Source of the DNA: Lactococcus garvieae subsp. garvieae
GTDB lineage: Bacteria > Bacillota > Bacilli > Lactobacillales > Streptococcaceae
DNA: 64,000 nt
NCBI RefSeq assembly: GCF_029024465.1
Contig: NZ_CP118950.1
Span: 1 to 64,000, forward strand
Reading direction: 5' to 3'
Shown: in pieces, positions 20,219 to 28,490 of the stretch
Position numbering within the stretch: the stretch's first letter is position 1
Layout: each line of letters opens with the position of its first letter
Translations under genes and position numbers: made by a program
The notes under the pieces: model-generated
Databases searched by the model: none
What the model was told of the DNA's origin: nothing
The model's input: the letters and a program-made list of their open reading frames with translations, nothing else

Positions 20219-20750
20219 AAAAGACATAAAAAAAGTACTCATTTCAGAAGAAGAAATCCAGAGTAAAACGATTGAACTTGGAAAAATTCTTGCTGATGAA
20301 TATAAAGACAAAAATCCATTGCTTCTAGGTATTTTGCGTGGCTCAGTTCCCTTCCTTGCGGAATTAGTTAAACGCATGGATATCCAACTGGAAATGGATT
20401 TCATGACCGTTTCAAGCTATCATGGCGGAACAGAGTCTTCAGGTGAAGTAAAGTTGCTTCTTGATGTGGCTACTCCTGTAACTGGACGAGAAATTATTAT
20501 TGTTGAAGATATCATCGATACTGGCCGTACGTTGAAATATCTGAAAGAGCTTCTTGAACACCGTGGGGCGACAGTTAAAATCGTCACACTTTTGGATAAA
20601 CCAGAAGGACGCGTTGTAGAAATTGATGCAGATTACACTGGTTTCACAATTCCAAATGAATTCGTTGTCGGTTTCGGTCTTGATTTCGATAACCACTACC
20701 GTAACCTCCCTTATGTCGGTGTATTAAAAGAAGAAGTTTATAACAAATAA
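20211..20750 (+). CDS. hpt: Hypoxanthine-guanine phosphoribosyltransferase
   Basis: Hpt salvages hypoxanthine and guanine with PRPP to form IMP and GMP. The 179-residue protein has the PRPP-binding motif [16 protein letters not shown] and the conserved [14 protein letters not shown] segment. I start at the ATG at 20211, preceded by AGAGAGGA; a TTG six bases earlier is unlikely. It overlaps the end of tilS by eight bases and is therefore translationally coupled. Confidence 0.97.
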   Translation: MLEKDIKKVLISEEEIQSKTIELGKILADEYKDKNPLLLGILRGSVPFLAELVKRMDIQLEMDFMTVSSYHGGTESSGEVKLLLDVATPVTGREIIIVEDIIDTGRTLKYLKELLEHRGATVKIVTLLDKPEGRVVEIDADYTGFTIPNEFVVGFGLDFDNHYRNLPYVGVLKEEVYNK

Positions 20751-20776
20751 AAAAACTCATACCAAAGTATGAAAAA
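20750..20776 (-). terminator. Terminator-like hairpin oriented for the minus strand
   Basis: TCATAC and GTATGA pair around four bases. Read on the minus strand the stem runs into GAG and seven T residues, a good intrinsic terminator shape. On the plus strand there is no T tract. No minus-strand gene is known to need it here. Confidence 0.45.
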
Positions 20777-20862
20777 TGCTCATGATAGGGCTTACTAATA
20801 GCAAAAGATACGTAAGTATGCTATAACTAAGAGATAAAAAAATAAAAGGCAAAGAAGAAAAT

Positions 20863-22908
20863 ATGAACAATCCAAATCCTAACAACAATAAAAACGGAGG
20901 CTTTATTAAAAGCACTCTAGGTTGGGTCTTGCTTGTAATCGTCATTGTTTTCGGTATTAATGCTTTCTTTAGTGGCAATCAATCTAACGTTGATAAGATC
21001 AGCTACTCTACATTGATGAGTGACATTAAAGATGGTAATATTAAATCACTGAAAATGCAGCCTAGTGATAGTCTGTTTACAGTTTCTGGCGAATACAAGG
21101 ATCCTAAACCTGTAGAAGGTAATAATAACCTTCCATTTTTACCAGGCAACAATTCTAAAGTAACGAATTTCCAATCGCTTATTATCCCTACAGACAGCGT
21201 GATTAAAGGTGTCCAAACAGCAGCAGAGGAAAAAGGTATCCAAGTGAGTGTCGTTCCAGCTTCAACAAGCGGCATGTGGATTCAAATCCTTTCATACATC
21301 TTACCAATGCTTCTCATGGTCGGCTTCTTCTGGCTGATGATGGGCGGAATGGGCTCACGTGGTGGCGGTGGTGCCGGCAATCCAATGAGCTTTGGTAAAT
21401 CACGAGCTAAGCAACAAGACGCTAAAACTTCAAAAGTTCGCTTTGCAGACGTTGCAGGTTCAGAAGAAGAAAAACAAGAACTTGTCGAAGTTGTTGATTT
21501 CCTCAAAAATCCTAAAAAGTACCATGATCTTGGTGCACGTATCCCTGCTGGTGTTCTTTTAGAAGGCCCTCCAGGTACAGGTAAAACTTTGCTTGCAAAA
21601 GCTGTTGCCGGTGAAGCAGGCGTACCTTTCTATTCTATTTCTGGTTCCGACTTTGTCGAAATGTTTGTCGGTGTCGGTGCCAGCCGTGTCCGTGACCTTT
21701 TTGAAAACGCGAAGAAGACAGCACCATCAATCATCTTTATTGATGAAATTGATGCTGTAGGTCGTCAACGTGGCGCTGGTCTTGGCGGTGGTAATGATGA
21801 ACGTGAACAAACACTTAACCAACTCTTGGTTGAGATGGATGGTTTCCAAGACAATGATAACTCTGTTATTGTTATCGCAGCGACAAACCGTTCAGACGTT
21901 CTCGACCCAGCCTTATTACGTCCAGGTCGTTTTGACCGTAAAGTACTTGTTGGCGCTCCTGATGTTAAAGGACGTGAAGCTGTACTTCGTGTGCATGCAA
22001 AAAACAAACCACTTGATTCAAGTGTTGACCTTAAAGTTGTGGCACAACAAACCCCTGGTTTTGTTGGAGCCGATCTTGAAAATGTCCTCAATGAAGCTGC
22101 TCTCGTGGCCGCACGTCGTGATAAAAAAGTTATCGATGCCTCAGATATTGATGAAGCACAAGACCGTGTTATTGCAGGACCAGCTAAGAAAGATAAGAAA
22201 ATCTCTGAACGTGAACGTGAAATGGTGGCTTACCATGAAGCAGGGCATACAATCGTTGGTTTGGTTCTTTCAAATGCTAATACTGTCCATAAAGTTACTA
22301 TCGTTCCACGTGGCCGCGCCGGTGGATATATGATCGCTCTTCCTAAGGAAGATCAATTCCTCCTTTCAAAAGAAGATATGCAAGAAAACCTTGCAGGTCT
22401 TATGGGTGGTCGTGCAGCTGAGCAAATTATCTTTAATGCTATTACGACAGGCGCTTCAAATGACTTTGAACAAGCTACACGTATCGCTCGTGGTATGGTG
22501 ACACAATACGGTATGTCAGAAAGACTGGGTACAATCAGTTACGAAGGCAGTCAAGCTGTATTTATTGGACGTGATTACGGACAAACAAAAACTTATTCAG
22601 AAGCTACAGCACAAGCTATTGATGAAGAAATCCGTGCAATTACGAAAGAAGCTTACGATAAAGCTGTTGAGATTATCCAAGCTCACCGTGAACAACATAA
22701 AGCTATTGCGCTTGCCCTTCTTAAATACGAAACATTGGATGCTAAACAAATCATGTCTCTTTATAAGACAGGTAAAATGCCAGATGATGTTATCGAACAC
22801 GAAAATGAGCCTGTAGAAGCAAAATCATTCGAGGAAGTCCTTGAAGATGCCAATAAAGCTCAAGAAGAAGCAGCTAATGAAAACAAAGAAGATAAAACAG
22901 TCGAATAA
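20863..22908 (+). CDS. ftsH: ATP-dependent zinc metalloprotease FtsH
   Basis: FtsH is the membrane-bound AAA+ protease that degrades misassembled membrane proteins and some regulators. The 681-residue protein has two N-terminal membrane segments (about 17-36 and 137-157) around an extracytoplasmic domain. The AAA domain has Walker [14 protein letters not shown], the pore segment [10 protein letters not shown] and the SRH motif. The zinc site is HEAGH. The acidic, Glu/Lys-rich C-terminal tail is usual in lactococci. The ribosome site before the ATG is weak (AAGAAG). Two hairpins follow the gene. Confidence 0.98.
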   Translation: MNNPNPNNNKNGGFIKSTLGWVLLVIVIVFGINAFFSGNQSNVDKISYSTLMSDIKDGNIKSLKMQPSDSLFTVSGEYKDPKPVEGNNNLPFLPGNNSKVTNFQSLIIPTDSVIKGVQTAAEEKGIQVSVVPASTSGMWIQILSYILPMLLMVGFFWLMMGGMGSRGGGGAGNPMSFGKSRAKQQDAKTSKVRFADVAGSEEEKQELVEVVDFLKNPKKYHDLGARIPAGVLLEGPPGTGKTLLAKAVAGEAGVPFYSISGSDFVEMFVGVGASRVRDLFENAKKTAPSIIFIDEIDAVGRQRGAGLGGGNDEREQTLNQLLVEMDGFQDNDNSVIVIAATNRSDVLDPALLRPGRFDRKVLVGAPDVKGREAVLRVHAKNKPLDSSVDLKVVAQQTPGFVGADLENVLNEAALVAARRDKKVIDASDIDEAQDRVIAGPAKKDKKISEREREMVAYHEAGHTIVGLVLSNANTVHKVTIVPRGRAGGYMIALPKEDQFLLSKEDMQENLAGLMGGRAAEQIIFNAITTGASNDFEQATRIARGMVTQYGMSERLGTISYEGSQAVFIGRDYGQTKTYSEATAQAIDEEIRAITKEAYDKAVEIIQAHREQHKAIALALLKYETLDAKQIMSLYKTGKMPDDVIEHENEPVEAKSFEEVLEDANKAQEEAANENKEDKTVE

Positions 22909-22920
22909 GACTGTTTTTTT
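22894..22920 (+). terminator. First ftsH terminator
   Basis: AAAACAGTC and GACTGTTTT form a nine-bp stem overlapping the ftsH stop codon and run into a T tract. Confidence 0.8.
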
Positions 22921-22922
22921 CT

Positions 22923-22959
22923 AAACTCGAATATTTAGGCTCTAAATATTCGAGTTTTT
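22923..22959 (+). terminator. Second ftsH terminator
   Basis: AACTCGAATATTTA (22924-22937) and its exact reverse complement (22943-22956) form a 14-bp stem with loop GGCTC, followed by T residues. It insulates ftsH from the tRNA cluster promoters. Confidence 0.85.
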
Positions 22960-22961
22960 CT

Positions 22962-22989
22962 TTGACAAAAAAGAAAAATATGGTATACT
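22962..22989 (+). promoter_or_regulatory. Upstream promoter of the tRNA cluster (P1)
   Basis: Consensus TTGACA (22962-22967), 16 bp spacer and extended -10 TGGTATACT, with TATACT at 22984-22989. It lies about 140 bp before tRNA-Glu. Confidence 0.75.
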
Positions 22990-23066
22990 AATATAGTTGT
23001 CACTTAACAAGTTCTATCTAAACACGAATGTAAAAGAAATTATTTAGGAAAAACCACAGTTTATTC

Positions 23067-23094
23067 TTGACTTATTTCTAAATTAGTGTATAAT
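23067..23094 (+). promoter_or_regulatory. Downstream promoter of the tRNA cluster (P2)
   Basis: TTGACT (23067-23072), 16 bp spacer, TATAAT (23089-23094). Tandem promoters of this quality are typical of stable RNA operons. Confidence 0.75.
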
Positions 23095-23133
23095 AGAAAA
23101 GTACTGTTCGAGAGGGCAGCGCAATAATAAGAT

Positions 23134-23205
23134 GGTCCGTTGGTCAAGGGGTTAAGACACCGCCTTTTCACGGCGGTAACACGGGTTCGAATCCCGTACG
23201 GACTA
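23134..23205 (+). tRNA. tRNA-Glu (UUC)
   Basis: Cloverleaf with acceptor GGTCCGT/ACGGACT, anticodon loop TTTTCAC (anticodon TTC) and T-loop GGTTCGAATCC. CCA is not encoded. First gene of a cluster of seven tRNAs and a 5S rRNA. Confidence 0.97.
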
Positions 23206-23210
23206 TTTTT

Positions 23211-23300
23211 GGAGGATTACCCAAGTCCGGCTGAAGGGAACGGTCTTGAAAACCGTCAGGCGGGTAAAACCGTGCGTGGGTTCGAATCCCACATCCTCCT
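23211..23300 (+). tRNA. tRNA-Ser (UGA)
   Basis: A 90-nt type II tRNA with long variable arm, acceptor GGAGGAT/ATCCTCC, and anticodon loop CTTGAAA (anticodon TGA). Confidence 0.97.
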
Positions 23301-23309
23301 TTTTATTAT

Positions 23310-23383
<74 letters not shown>

Positions 23384-23405
23384 TTAATTATTAAATTACA
23401 TTTTT

Positions 23406-23478
23406 GGCTCGGTAGCTCAGTTGGTAGAGCAATGGATTGAAGCTCCATGTGTCGGCGGTTCGATTCCGTCTCGCGCCA
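23406..23478 (+). tRNA. tRNA-Phe (GAA)
   Basis: Anticodon GAA in loop TTGAAGC and normal D and T arms. In the acceptor stem GGCTCGG/TCGCGCC, position 4 (T) opposes position 69 (C), giving one mismatch; the rest pairs. Confidence 0.94.
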
Positions 23479-23481
23479 TTT

Positions 23482-23552
23482 GCGGGTGTAGTTTAGTGGT
23501 AAAACCTCAGCCTTCCAAGCTGATGTTGTGAGTTCGATTCTCATCACCCGCT
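23482..23552 (+). tRNA. tRNA-Gly (UCC)
   Basis: 71-nt cloverleaf, acceptor GCGGGTG/CACCCGC, anticodon loop CTTCCAA (anticodon TCC). Confidence 0.97.
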
Positions 23553-23593
23553 TTATTTTTTATGAAAGCATAAAAAATACTTCTCAAATATGA

Positions 23594-23667
23594 GGGAGCA
23601 TAGCTCAGTTGGTTAGAGCACTGTGTTGATAACGCAGGGGTCCGAGGTTCAAATCCTCGTGTTCCCA
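23594..23667 (+). tRNA. tRNA-Ile (GAU)
   Basis: Acceptor GGGAGCA/TGTTCCC and anticodon GAT in loop TTGATAA. It is followed within a few bases by the 5S rRNA. Confidence 0.96.
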
Positions 23668-23670
23668 TAT

Positions 23671-23786
23671 TTGGTATTCATTGCATAGGAGATACACCTG
23701 TTCCCATGTCGAACACAGAAGTTAAGTCCTATAACGCCGGAAGTAGTTGGGGGTTGCCCCCTGTGAGATAAGGTAGGTGCCAAGTA
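23671..23786 (+). rRNA. rrf: Orphan 5S ribosomal RNA
   Basis: The conserved 5S core CCATGTCGAACACAGAAGTT is present with the following GTTGGGGGTTGCCCCCTGTGAG hairpin region. Helix I forms between TTGGTATT and GGTGCCAA; helix II keeps ATAGGA/TCCTAT. No 16S or 23S gene is in the window, so this copy is separate from any rRNA operon. Its neighbours tRNA-Ile and tRNA-Asn suggest it is the retained 3' end of an rrn operon (5S then tRNA-Asn). Ends are approximate by a few bases. Confidence 0.9.
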
Positions 23787-23787
23787 T

Positions 23788-23861
23788 TGCGGATTAGCTC
23801 AGTTGGTAGTAGCGCATGACTGTTAATCATGATGTCGTCAGTTCGAGTCTGACATCCGCAG
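23788..23861 (+). tRNA. tRNA-Asn (GUU)
   Basis: Acceptor TGCGGAT/ATCCGCA, anticodon loop CTGTTAA (anticodon GTT). It lies two bases after the 5S end, the arrangement seen at the end of lactococcal rRNA operons. Confidence 0.96.
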
Positions 23862-23865
23862 TCCC

Positions 23866-23895
23866 AAGACAATCTAAGGGTTGTCTTTTTTTATT
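23866..23895 (+). terminator. Terminator of the tRNA/5S cluster
   Basis: AAGACAA and TTGTCTT pair around an eight-base loop and run into a long T tract. Confidence 0.85.
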
Positions 23896-23929
23896 TTATA
23901 TGCAAATATGAAACCGCTAACTCTTTTAC

Positions 23930-23958
23930 TTGAAAAAGACCTCGGAACATGTTAGTAT
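23930..23958 (+). promoter_or_regulatory. Promoter of the 6S-like RNA
   Basis: TTGAAA (23930-23935), exact 17 bp spacer, TAGTAT (23953-23958). The predicted start is near 23966. Confidence 0.7.
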
Positions 23959-23965
23959 ATGTATA

Positions 23966-24165
23966 TAGAAAAGCACTGGAATGTGCGAGTTTACTCAAAT
24001 TTTTGACCGACTATATTTGTATTGCATAGGGGTTCAAGAGACATTCGATAGCGTTAAGACTCTGAATAAAGTAAGAGCAGCTGATCTGAAGCGAGAACAC
24101 CCACCTGGCTTCTTGGCGGGTTCAATACTGGAGTAAGCATACGGCATTCAATCAGTGTTTTTTTT
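23966..24165 (+). ncRNA. ssrS: Probable 6S RNA
   Basis: A non-coding transcript of about 200 nt with its own promoter and a 3' T run. Its ends close on each other: CACTG and GAATG near 23974-23983 pair with CATTC and CAGTG near 24145-24156. The interior holds shorter helices and an open central region. Size, long closing stem, independent promoter and stable-RNA neighbourhood fit 6S RNA, which binds the housekeeping RNA polymerase in stationary phase. No alignment could be run, so another structured ncRNA remains possible. From 24166 to 24358 I see no further gene. Confidence 0.65.
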
Positions 24166-24358
24166 TGTGCATTTATAAATATTTTTTATACTCCTGGTTC
24201 TTCTCTTAGTATCTGTCGTTATCGGTTTAAAAGGCTATAAAACGTCTTTATAAGCTTTCTTAACTTGGTTCATATATCCATTTTACTATAGTCTATAAAA
24301 GACGCAGAATGAGCTTATATGGAGCTGTGAAGAAGGGGTGAAATAAATACAAAAATTC

Positions 24359-24386
24359 TTGCATTTTTTACTGAAAGTGCTATACT
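24359..24386 (+). promoter_or_regulatory. tRNA-Lys promoter
   Basis: TTGCAT (24359-24364), 16 bp spacer, extended -10 TGCTATACT with TATACT at 24381-24386. Confidence 0.7.
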
Positions 24387-24413
24387 AATAAAGTAAGTTA
24401 TTACATGTGAATA

Positions 24414-24486
24414 GCCTCCTTAGCTCAGTTGGTAGAGCAGTAGACTCTTAATCTATGGGTCGCAGGTTCGAGCCCTGCAGGGGGCA
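24414..24486 (+). tRNA. tRNA-Lys (CUU)
   Basis: Acceptor GCCTCCT/AGGGGGC with one G-T pair; anticodon loop CTCTTAA (anticodon CTT). It has a separate promoter and terminator. Confidence 0.96.
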
Positions 24487-24495
24487 CTATAAAGT

Positions 24496-24530
24496 AAACA
24501 GTCTCGTCTTTTTGACGAGGCTGTTTTTTA
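24496..24530 (+). terminator. tRNA-Lys terminator
   Basis: AAACAG-CTCGTC pairs with GACGAG-CTGTTT around five T residues and is followed by a T tract. Confidence 0.85.
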
Positions 24531-24632
24531 TTATATCGAATGAAGATGAGGAAGTCATTTTACTAATGGTATGTTATCTTACTTATCTGAGCAATAAACA
24601 GTCTTTGGTGTAGAAGCCATAGGATAAGTCTC

Positions 24633-24662
24633 TTGACAAAGATAGACCTCTGCCTTTACAAT
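24633..24662 (+). promoter_or_regulatory. recO promoter, probably giving a leaderless mRNA
   Basis: Consensus TTGACA (24633-24638), 18 bp spacer, TACAAT (24657-24662). Six bases separate the -10 from the recO ATG at 24669. No Shine-Dalgarno fits between them. Confidence 0.7.
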
Positions 24663-24668
24663 ATAAGA

Positions 24669-25427
24669 ATGAAGAGTGTTGAAACCCGTGGGCTTGTCCT
24701 ATATACTAAAAATTATCGTGAAAAGGATAAGTTGGTTAAAATTTTTACCGAGTCTTTTGGTAAGCGCATGTTTTTTGTTAAAAATTTTGCGCGTTCTAAA
24801 TATGCCAGCAGCCTACAAAACTTTACGGCTGCAAGTTTAATGGGAACAATCAATGATGAAGGTTTTTCCTTCCTTGATGATGTGAGTGAAGCTGTAACTT
24901 ACAAGCATATCAGTGAGGATATTTTCCTCAATGCTCATGCTTCTTATATTATTAGTCTAGCCGATGCAGCAATTCCGGATAACCAATATGATTCCTCTCT
25001 TTATGCTTTCGTGATCAAGTGTATGGACTTGTTGGATCAAGGTTTTGATAAAGAAATTATTACCAATATTTTCGAAATCCAAGTTTTAAGTCGTTTTGGA
25101 GTGGCTCTAAATTGTACGGAATGTGCTTTTTGTCATAGTAAGCAAGGTCCGTTTGATTATTCCTATAAATTCAACGCCTGCCTTTGCAAAAATCACTTTG
25201 ATGAGGACATGCGTCGTTTACATCTGGATCCTAACGTCCTTTATTTGGTTCATCTTTTTCAGGAAATATCTTTAGATCAACTCGAAAAAATATCTGTTAA
25301 AAGAGAGATGAAGGAGAAGATACGTTTATTTATTGATGGTATCTACGACGAGTATGTCGGTATTCATTTGAAATCTAAAAAGTTTTTAGATGGCATGAAA
25401 GATTGGGCCGACATAATGAAAGAATAA
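24669..25427 (+). CDS. recO: DNA repair protein RecO
   Basis: RecO anneals complementary strands and helps RecR load RecA onto SSB-coated gaps. The 252-residue protein has the N-terminal OB-fold (MKSVETRGLVLYTKNYREKD...) and a cysteine cluster CTECAFC...CLCKNH that fits the zinc site of the family. I start at 24669 because the conserved family N-terminus begins here. A TTG at 24633 would start inside the -35 box. No ribosome-binding site precedes this ATG, which fits a leaderless transcript. Confidence 0.95.
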   Translation: MKSVETRGLVLYTKNYREKDKLVKIFTESFGKRMFFVKNFARSKYASSLQNFTAASLMGTINDEGFSFLDDVSEAVTYKHISEDIFLNAHASYIISLADAAIPDNQYDSSLYAFVIKCMDLLDQGFDKEIITNIFEIQVLSRFGVALNCTECAFCHSKQGPFDYSYKFNACLCKNHFDEDMRRLHLDPNVLYLVHLFQEISLDQLEKISVKREMKEKIRLFIDGIYDEYVGIHLKSKKFLDGMKDWADIMKE

Positions 25428-25456
25428 AAAAAGCAATCCTACGAATGCTTTTTTAT
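25426..25456. terminator. Bidirectional terminator between recO and pdhD
   Basis: AAAAAAGCA and TGCTTTTTT pair around a ten-base loop with A and T runs on both sides, so it can stop the convergent recO and pdh transcripts. Confidence 0.8.
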
Positions 25457-25461
25457 TTTTT

Positions 25462-26883
25462 TTAAACGTGGATAGGTAATCCATCAGCAATTTCAGCTGT
25501 ATCCATGATTGCTTCACCAAGTGTTGGGTGAGGTTGGATAGTCAATGAAATGTCTTTTGAAGTCAAACCATTTTCGATAGCTAGGGCAAGACCTGAAATC
25601 AAGTCAGAAGCTCCAGGACCAACGATTTGAGCACCGATAACGGCACCTTCTTTGTTCTCTGTAATCAAACGGATGAAACCAGTTGTATCGTCCATTGAGA
25701 TAGCACGTCCGTTAGCCGCAAATGGGAATTTGCTGATTTTAACTTGATCCATGCGGTCTTTTACAGATTCAGGTGTTTCACCTACAGTAGCCAACTCTGT
25801 TGTTGTATAAGCAACAGCAGGAAGGGCGATATGCAAGTCAACAGCGTCTTCTCCGCCTGCAATGGCAGCAGCAGCAATCTTAGCTTGGAAAGATGCTTTG
25901 TGTGCGAGCATTGGGCCAGGAACAACGTCACCGATAGCATAGATATGTGGTACAGAAGTTTGGAATGAGTCGTCGACTTCGATAAGGCCACGATCTGTGA
26001 GCTTAACGTCAGTGTTGTTAAGACCTAACATGTCAGTGTTTGGACGACGACCTACAGATACGAGTAAGTAGTCACCAGTAACAGTTTGTTCTTTACCATC
26101 TACTTCGAAAGTCAAGGTAACGTCTGTGTCTGTTTGAGTAGCTGATTTTGCCATAGCAGAAGTATAGATTTCTGAACCGGCAGTTTTTACACGGTTAGCA
26201 ATGATATCAGACATTTCTTTGTCAAAGCCATTCAAGATGTGATCTAAGCCTTCAACAATAGTAATTTTAGAACCTAGCATACGGTAGGCACCACCAAGTT
26301 CAGAACCGATAACACCACCACCAACAATGATCAAATGTTTAGGAATTTCCTTAAGGTTAAGCGCACCTGTTGAATCAATAATGCGTCCGCCGTAAGGGAA
26401 ACTTGGGATTTCAATTGGACGTGAACCTGTAGCAATAATTGCATTTTGGAAGTTCAACAATTGGAAGCCGTCTTCTTGTTCCACGTTAATTGTTTCATTA
26501 TCAATGAATTCAGCTGTTCCTTTAATCAACTCAATTTTATGCTTTTTCAAAAGCATTGCGATACCGCCAGTGAGTTGTTTCACAACTTTTTCATCTTTCC
26601 ATGATTGAGCAGCTGCCCAATCCAGATTTACTTCACCGTTAGAAAGACCAAACGGGCTTTTGCCTGCTTCTTGTTTAAGCGCGTCTTGATAGTGGTGTCC
26701 CACGTTAATCAAGGCTTTTGAAGGGATACAACCAATATTAAGGCAGACCCCACCTACGTTATCTTTTTCGATAACAACAACTTTTTTACCAAGTTCAGCC
26801 GCACGAATCGCCGCAACGTAACCGCCAGGGCCTGATCCAATGACAACTGTATCTACTTCAGTGGCTTGTGCACCAACAACCAT
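25462..26883 (-). CDS. pdhD: Dihydrolipoyl dehydrogenase, E3 of pyruvate dehydrogenase
   Basis: E3 reoxidises the dihydrolipoyl groups of E2 and reduces NAD+. The 473-residue flavoprotein has the FAD dinucleotide motif GSGPGGYVAA (16-25), the redox-active disulphide GGVCLNIGC (Cys47 and Cys52), a second NAD-binding glycine motif GGGVIGSELGG and the C-terminal catalytic segment QPHPTLGEAI with the active-site histidine. There is no fused lipoyl domain, unlike some Gram-positive E3 proteins. It is the last gene of the lplL-pdhABCD operon. Confidence 0.97.
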   Translation of the reverse strand: MVVGAQATEVDTVVIGSGPGGYVAAIRAAELGKKVVVIEKDNVGGVCLNIGCIPSKALINVGHHYQDALKQEAGKSPFGLSNGEVNLDWAAAQSWKDEKVVKQLTGGIAMLLKKHKIELIKGTAEFIDNETINVEQEDGFQLLNFQNAIIATGSRPIEIPSFPYGGRIIDSTGALNLKEIPKHLIIVGGGVIGSELGGAYRMLGSKITIVEGLDHILNGFDKEMSDIIANRVKTAGSEIYTSAMAKSATQTDTDVTLTFEVDGKEQTVTGDYLLVSVGRRPNTDMLGLNNTDVKLTDRGLIEVDDSFQTSVPHIYAIGDVVPGPMLAHKASFQAKIAAAAIAGGEDAVDLHIALPAVAYTTTELATVGETPESVKDRMDQVKISKFPFAANGRAISMDDTTGFIRLITENKEGAVIGAQIVGPGASDLISGLALAIENGLTSKDISLTIQPHPTLGEAIMDTAEIADGLPIHV

Positions 26884-26906
26884 AATTATTCTTTCCTCTT
26901 TTCTTC

Positions 26907-28490
26907 TTAAACTTCCATGAGCATGTAAGCTGGATCAGCCAAAAGACTCTTAAGATAGTTCAATGAACCTTGTCCGAGCATACCATCGATAAGACGGTGG
27001 TCATAGCTTACAGAAAGCTTCATGTTTTGACCAACAGCTAATTCACCTTCAGCATTAACGATTGGTTCTTTAACGATTGAACCAAGGCCGAGGATCATAA
27101 CGTCAGAGCCATTGATGATTGGTGTGAACCAAGTACCACGGGCAGAACCAATATTTGAGATTGTGATTGTTGAACCACGCATTTGGTCGGGTTTGATAGA
27201 ACCAGTACGTACGGCTTCAGCGAGTTCAGAAATTTCTTTAGCAATTGTAAAGATTGATTTCTTATCCGCATTTTTAATCACAGGTACATAGAGTCCGCTT
27301 GGCGCATTTACGGCGATACCGATGTTTACATCATTGTGGTAAACAATATCTGTACCGTCGATAGAAGCGTTAATTTCTGGGAATTTCTTAGCTGTCGCAG
27401 CCAAGGCTTTAGTCACGTAAGCAAGGTAAGTAAGTTTAACGTCTTGTTTAGCCGCAATTTCTTTGTATTCTTTACGGTGAGCAACAAGTTTAGAAACTTC
27501 CACTTGGTCAAAGTTAGTAACCGCTGGAATATTTGCATTTTGTGTGCTCATCGCGTTAGAGATAGCTTTACGTGTTGGTGTCATTGGTTCACGACGATCG
27601 CCTTCAGCTGCTTGTACAGGAGCTGGAGCTGGTTTAGGAGCGGCAGGTTTAGCTGCATCAGCTTTCGGAGCTGGCTTAGCCTCAGTTGGAGCAGCAGCTT
27701 TAGGAGCAGCTGCGCCAGAAGCAAAGGCTTTAACATCTGCCAATGTTGTGTGGCCGTGACGACCTGTAGATTGAACTTGAGTTAAATCAATACCGTGTTC
27801 ACGCGCATAGTGACGTACAGATGGCATCGCAAGTACACGTCCATCGGCAGTCGTACGTGTGGTAGCACCGCCTTCAGCTTTAGGAGCAGCTGCCGGAGCA
27901 GTATCAGCAGTTGGAGCGGCTTTCGGAGCTGGTGTAGCGGCAGCTGTAGAACCATTACCATTGTATTCGATAAGTGGAGCGCCAACTTCAACAGTTGTTC
28001 CGGCTTCAACAAAGAGTTTTGTAACTTTACCAGAGTAAGGAGACAAGATTTCTTGCATCAATTTGTCGTTTTGTACTTCAGCAACAGGGTCGTCTTCTTT
28101 GACGTCGTCTCCAACTTTTACAAGCCAGTTGGCGATATCGCCTTCGTGCATCCCTTCACCGATATCAGGCATGGTGAAGATTTGAGCATCCCCTGAAGGA
28201 GCTTCAGAAGCAGCAGCGGGTGCCGCATCTGCAGTATCAGCTTCGCTTGAGCCATCTCCATCATATTCGATAAGTGGAGCGCCAACTTCAACAGTTGTTC
28301 CAGCTTCAACGAAAAGTTTTGTTACAGTACCAGAGTAAGGAGACAAAATTTCTTGCATCAATTTGTCGTTTTGTACTTCGGCTACGGGATCGTCTTCTTT
28401 AACGACATCTCCGACTTTTACAAGCCAGTTGGCGATATCGCCTTCGTGCATGCCTTCGCCGATATCAGGCATTTTAAAAATTTCAGTCAT
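26907..28490 (-). CDS. pdhC: Dihydrolipoyl acetyltransferase, E2 with two lipoyl domains
   Basis: E2 forms the core of the pyruvate dehydrogenase complex and transfers acetyl groups to CoA. The 527-residue protein has two lipoyl domains whose target lysines are Lys43 and Lys143 (both in [10 protein letters not shown]), exactly 100 residues apart. Ala/Pro-rich linkers follow, then the E1/E3-binding domain ([15 protein letters not shown]) and the catalytic domain with the motif [12 protein letters not shown] near the C-terminus. The two lipoyl domains are nearly identical in protein and DNA. The start overlaps the end of pdhB by eight bases. Confidence 0.97.
   Translation of the reverse strand: MTEIFKMPDIGEGMHEGDIANWLVKVGDVVKEDDPVAEVQNDKLMQEILSPYSGTVTKLFVEAGTTVEVGAPLIEYDGDGSSEADTADAAPAAASEAPSGDAQIFTMPDIGEGMHEGDIANWLVKVGDDVKEDDPVAEVQNDKLMQEILSPYSGKVTKLFVEAGTTVEVGAPLIEYNGNGSTAAATPAPKAAPTADTAPAAAPKAEGGATTRTTADGRVLAMPSVRHYAREHGIDLTQVQSTGRHGHTTLADVKAFASGAAAPKAAAPTEAKPAPKADAAKPAAPKPAPAPVQAAEGDRREPMTPTRKAISNAMSTQNANIPAVTNFDQVEVSKLVAHRKEYKEIAAKQDVKLTYLAYVTKALAATAKKFPEINASIDGTDIVYHNDVNIGIAVNAPSGLYVPVIKNADKKSIFTIAKEISELAEAVRTGSIKPDQMRGSTITISNIGSARGTWFTPIINGSDVMILGLGSIVKEPIVNAEGELAVGQNMKLSVSYDHRLIDGMLGQGSLNYLKSLLADPAYMLMEV

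Noticed and set aside
21765-22333. Long overlapping frames on both strands inside ftsH
   Set aside because: They lack ribosome sites and are explained by the codon pattern of the FtsH AAA domain.
23406-23478. tRNA-Phe as a pseudogene because of the T4-C69 acceptor mismatch
   Set aside because: All other arms pair well, the anticodon is normal and it sits in an expressed cluster; one acceptor mismatch is not enough.
27544-27785. Plus-strand Ala-rich and Cys/Ser-rich frames opposite pdhC
   Set aside because: They are shadows of the Ala/Pro-rich linker codons on the opposite strand and have no ribosome sites.
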